Assembly: GCA_017165825.1 (NCBI GenBank) | Contig: CM029372.1 | Location: 5,666,988-5,730,987, forward strand | DNA: 64,000 nt | Reading direction: 5' to 3' | DNA from: Hepsetus odoe | Lineage: Eukaryota > Chordata > Actinopteri > Characiformes > Hepsetidae | Part shown: positions 60,960 through 64,000 of the stretch, piece by piece | How positions within the stretch are numbered: position 1 is the stretch's first letter | Layout of the letters: each line of letters starts with the position of its first letter | Position numbers and translations under genes: made by a program | Notes under the pieces: model-generated | The model's database searches: none | Seen by the model: only the letters and a program-made list of their open reading frames with translations | What the model was told of the DNA's origin: nothing

Positions 60960-61778
60960 TGGCACAATAACTACATACTTTATTGACACACTGAAGCTTC
61001 AATTTATCTTTAAAAGTGTATACAAATGTCCCAAACGCATTCACCTTTACACTAAAGGACATGCTCAGTTAAAAGCCCAATCTAAAACATTAGTTGGTAA
61101 TCAGCAATGAAAAAGAGCCACATCTTAATTGCTTAGTGGTTTTGAATCAGAACCAGGTTTAAAAGACAAACATGTTTTTAAAGTTTAAACTTGATCATCA
61201 TCTCTTACACCGGTTCCACAAGTTACAAATGACAAAGATGGTATTCCATGGACACATTTAATACGAAAGGGGCTGAAACTATATTTTACACGTGTAAATG
61301 TGTGAGAGGAGGGGAAAAAAAAAAAAAAAAGAAAAATAAAGGTTCAACACCAGTCACAAAAAATAAACAATTAAAAAGGTATTAGACTTAGAGCTCTGGA
61401 AAAAAAGCCAAAAGGTGCATATTCAGTCTACTGTGAGCAAGTGAACATTAACACCTCAAACCGCAGCATGTATCTCCTGTGCTCAGCAGGCACTTCAACA
61501 ATTAACCATGTGGTGATTATGAGAAACAAGCCGCTCTTTAACTAGTATTTAACATGTTTACTTGCAGTGGCTCCTTAACGATAGGAATTATTAAAAACAG
61601 GCTGGAGCGCAAACATCACCAGAACATGTGTATTTCCCATTACAGCACTGTCCGCTGTCCCTCTATCCTCTGAAATGTCAATGAATCCTTCCCTGCAATG
61701 CGTAGATCACATGTGAATGCTGAGTATAAAAGTCCCTGCAGTGTATTTCAGTCTATATTCCACCTGAATTGGTCTCAG
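60960..61778 (-). other. med21 3' UTR
   Basis: Noncoding sequence after the med21 stop. The minus-strand polyadenylation signal aataaa is at 60979-60984 (plus tttatt). The predicted cleavage zone, 10-30 nt further, ends next to the right end of the Tc1-like element. A poly-A run lies near 61315-61330. Confidence 0.55.
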
Positions 61779-63131
61779 TCAAGAGTCAGGGGGCGTGGAC
61801 TGGCTGGATGTGCCGCTGCGCGTGCGTAGCTGTGATTGAGCAATATCAGCCAGAGCACTCTGGATCTTCTCCAGCAGTAGATCTCCTCTGTACACAACTT
61901 CTTCCAGTCGTGCTGCCGCCTCGTGGTTCTCATCCTCCAGCTGCCTCAGGCTAGCAGCCTGGGTCAACAGATGCAAGAAAAAAAGAAAAAAAAGACAAAA
62001 ACAGACAGTTTAGGATTGCATATTTATATTATATTTATCAGAGAGAAAAAGGTGATTGGTATTGGGTTCACTGGACTACGTTTAGAAATGTCTAACCTGT
62101 GATTATTTACATACCTGTAAAGCAGCTGTAGATTCTTCACTAGGCAGAGAGTCTATCAAGACGTCAATGTCTTTTGCTGTTCTTGCAATCAGGGCTGCAA
62201 AAAGCTGTGCGTACTCTGTGGCAAAAAAGTAAGCAGTTAATCTAGTTCAGTGTGCCCAGTCTCTAGTGCTGCAATCAATTTGTGACATTTCAACCTTGAC
62301 TGCGAATTCAACCTCATTAGGTACAAGTGGATCACAGAACAGGTGTGAGAAACGCTCAACCATGCCGTTATACATGGCCTGTTATTTATTTATGATCATC
62401 TAATATTGCGTATCTATGTGTGGTGAACTGAAGGTGAAATTTGAGTCAGTTGTGTTTTCAATCAGTGAGATGATATTTTATAAGAAATCCATCAACGCCT
62501 GATCTCACAACACTTGTTCGTGGAAGTGAACCATGACCATAAAGAAATGCTGAAGAATGACCAGCAGTGAGCATTTAATTGGAAAAACCTCACCAGAATC
62601 TCCACTGATTTAAAGCTGTTCAATACAGAGGAATTGACTGATGTGTATTACCGGTTACTGGAAAGCTACAGTTTTTCGGAAATATGTAAAAATATTCAAA
62701 TATTAAAAACTGGATCATGTTCCTCAATGAAGAAATAGCCGAAGTATAATTGTGCTTCACTGGTTTAACTGGGCTCTCTTTGTTCACATTTAGGACTTAA
62801 AAATCTGCTGATGATTTGAAGTGATTATTGTAGAAATATAAAAACATACAAAGGGTTCCCAAACATAACAGCATGATATCCCTCGACTCATCCTCTGCTT
62901 CAATCTCCATTCTAATCTCCCTGGTCATAAACTGGCCTTGTGATCGATAAAGGGGCTATAAATTATTTATATGAATTTCTACTTTGTTTGTCGTCATCCA
63001 CAAGTAATCAGCGTACCTTCTGTGGGGTTTGACGGCTGGTCCTTGTTGATGGCTGTCTGGATGTTGCTGAAGGAAGCAGGCGGTGCGCACTGCTGCAGCA
63101 CTCCGATGGCATTACAGAACTGATCAGCCAG
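61779..63131 (-). CDS. med21: Mediator complex subunit 21, last three exons (5' end outside the window)
   Basis: Subunit of the Mediator middle module that pairs with MED7 and couples activators to RNA polymerase II. Visible exons in transcription order: 63131-63017, 62215-62115, 61958-61779, all GT-AG with consistent phase. They encode [15 protein letters not shown] ... [24 protein letters not shown] ... STAALQ, and [15 protein letters not shown] ... [12 protein letters not shown] ... the C-terminal TPPDS. These match human MED21 almost residue for residue, and the last two exons form its coiled-coil half. The first exon (about 14 residues, MADRLTQL-like in human) is not found up to 64000, so the gene continues past the right edge. 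131 of about 145 residues are present. Confidence 0.95.
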
Positions 63132-63544
63132 CTAGATCACAAAACAAGGCAAAACAGAATGATCAAAATACACAGCATTTACAACAAAACCCTTTGTACA
63201 AATTAAATCCCTCATGCGTTCAACGACTTTGAATAGAAATGGGCCAGAATGTGAAAAAATTGCAGGAACAGTTTCTTTAGAGCGCTAGATTAAAAATGTA
63301 TTTGTAATAAAATTGAAAAGGTTAAAAGAACTAAACATTTATTTGTAATAACACGTAACAAAGTGAAAATGACTATTTCTTGCCATTGTGAATCTTCCTG
63401 TATGCGAGCTGATGTTTCAAAAGAGTGGAAAATAAAACGGTGAAGGTTACACAGTTCAGAGGGATCAGGAGCAAACTGAGCAGCTCAGTGTGGAGAGGAA
63501 GAGAAAAACCTCCTACTTCTAATAATCTGACGGTGGTCTTTGGT

Positions 63545-64000
63545 TATTACACCGCATGCGTACATTAGTGATGTTAGTGCGTGTGTGTGCACATTAGTGA
63601 TGTTAGTGCGTGTACATGTGTACATCATTAGTGATGTTAGTGTGCATGTACGTGTTAGTAATGATAGTGTGTGTTTTAGTAATGATAGTGTGTGAGTGTA
63701 CATGAGTATGTGTGTTAGTAATGATCGTGTGAGTGTTAGTAATGATAGTGTGTGTTAGTAATGATAGTGTGTGTTAGTAATGATAGTGTGAGTGTTAGTA
63801 ATGATAGTGTGTGTTAGTAATGATAGTGTGAGTGTGCGTATGTGTGTTAGTAATGATAGTGTGTGAGTGTGCGTATGTGTTAGTAATGATAGTGTGTGAG
63901 TGTGCGTGAGTATGTGTGTTAGTAATGATAGTGTGTGTGTTAGTAATGATAGTGTGTGTGTTAGTAATGATAGTGTGTGTGTTAGTAATGATAGTGTGTG
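63545..64000. repeat. Minisatellite, 20-22 bp unit, running off the window
   Basis: Tandem units close to tgttagtaatgatagtgtg, with variable (gt)n filling between units, are seen from about 63560 to the end. Early units are diverged (cattagtgatgttagtgcg) and later ones nearly identical, which suggests recent expansion at the right. It lies in the first intron of med21. Confidence 0.9.

Noticed and set aside
61779..63131. med21 as a complete gene within the window
   Set aside because: The first visible exon starts at LADQF in phase, with an acceptor in front. No MADRLTQL-like exon was found up to 64000.

Overview
This is nuclear DNA from a ray-finned fish, most likely a teleost. Five vertebrate genes with GT-AG introns can be read exon by exon. 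The spaces between them hold Tc1/mariner relics, Tc1-type MITEs, tRNA-derived SINEs, L2-like tails, LINE fragments and simple repeats typical of teleosts. I cannot name the species. There is no bacterial or viral system here.

Layout: 1-2.0 kb is a LINE fragment plus a degenerate minisatellite split by a SINE. pkp2 (plakophilin 2, + strand, 13 coding exons, 779 aa) fills 2.87-10.63 kb behind a promoter with an RFX-like X-box and four CACCC/KLF boxes. 11.2-24.3 kb is a gene-poor stretch of repeats, including a complete 546-bp MITE at 17 kb. nudt4 (diphosphoinositol polyphosphate phosphohydrolase, + strand, 5 exons, 177 aa) runs 24.35-35.23 kb, with a 7.8 kb first intron that begins in a CpG-rich tract. 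35.2-41.6 kb is noncoding; it ends in a 31-bp minisatellite (about 18 copies) and an AT-rich tract just upstream of dnajc2. dnajc2 (zuotin/MPP11, + strand, 17 exons, 614 aa) runs 41.80-49.43 kb. It faces pmpcb (beta subunit of the mitochondrial processing peptidase, - strand, 13 exons, 478 aa, 58.13-49.59 kb) tail to tail, and their polyadenylation signals are interleaved within 16 bp. The pmpcb introns are packed with SINEs, some nested, and a Tc1-type fossil. Upstream of pmpcb there is a tandem pair of ZNF143-type promoter motifs. A 1,440-bp decayed Tc1-like transposon lies at 59.5-60.9 kb, almost touching the 3' end of med21 (Mediator subunit 21, - strand). The last three exons of med21 are visible and its first exon lies beyond the window. 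A 20-22 bp minisatellite runs off the right edge.

The genes do not form a pathway. They are a desmosome/intercalated disc protein, an inositol pyrophosphate and dinucleotide phosphatase, a ribosome-associated J-protein, a mitochondrial presequence peptidase and a Mediator subunit. As I recall human gene order, the dnajc2-pmpcb convergent pair is shared with human 7q22, and pkp2 and med21 are both on human 12p11. The most interesting observations are structural: a SINE that abuts and probably supplies the 3' splice signal of dnajc2 exon 14, the interlocked dnajc2/pmpcb 3' ends, the duplicated ZNF143 module, the minisatellite with ETS/ZNF143-like units, and SINEs that share a head but carry different tails. 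I found no convincing new molecular system.
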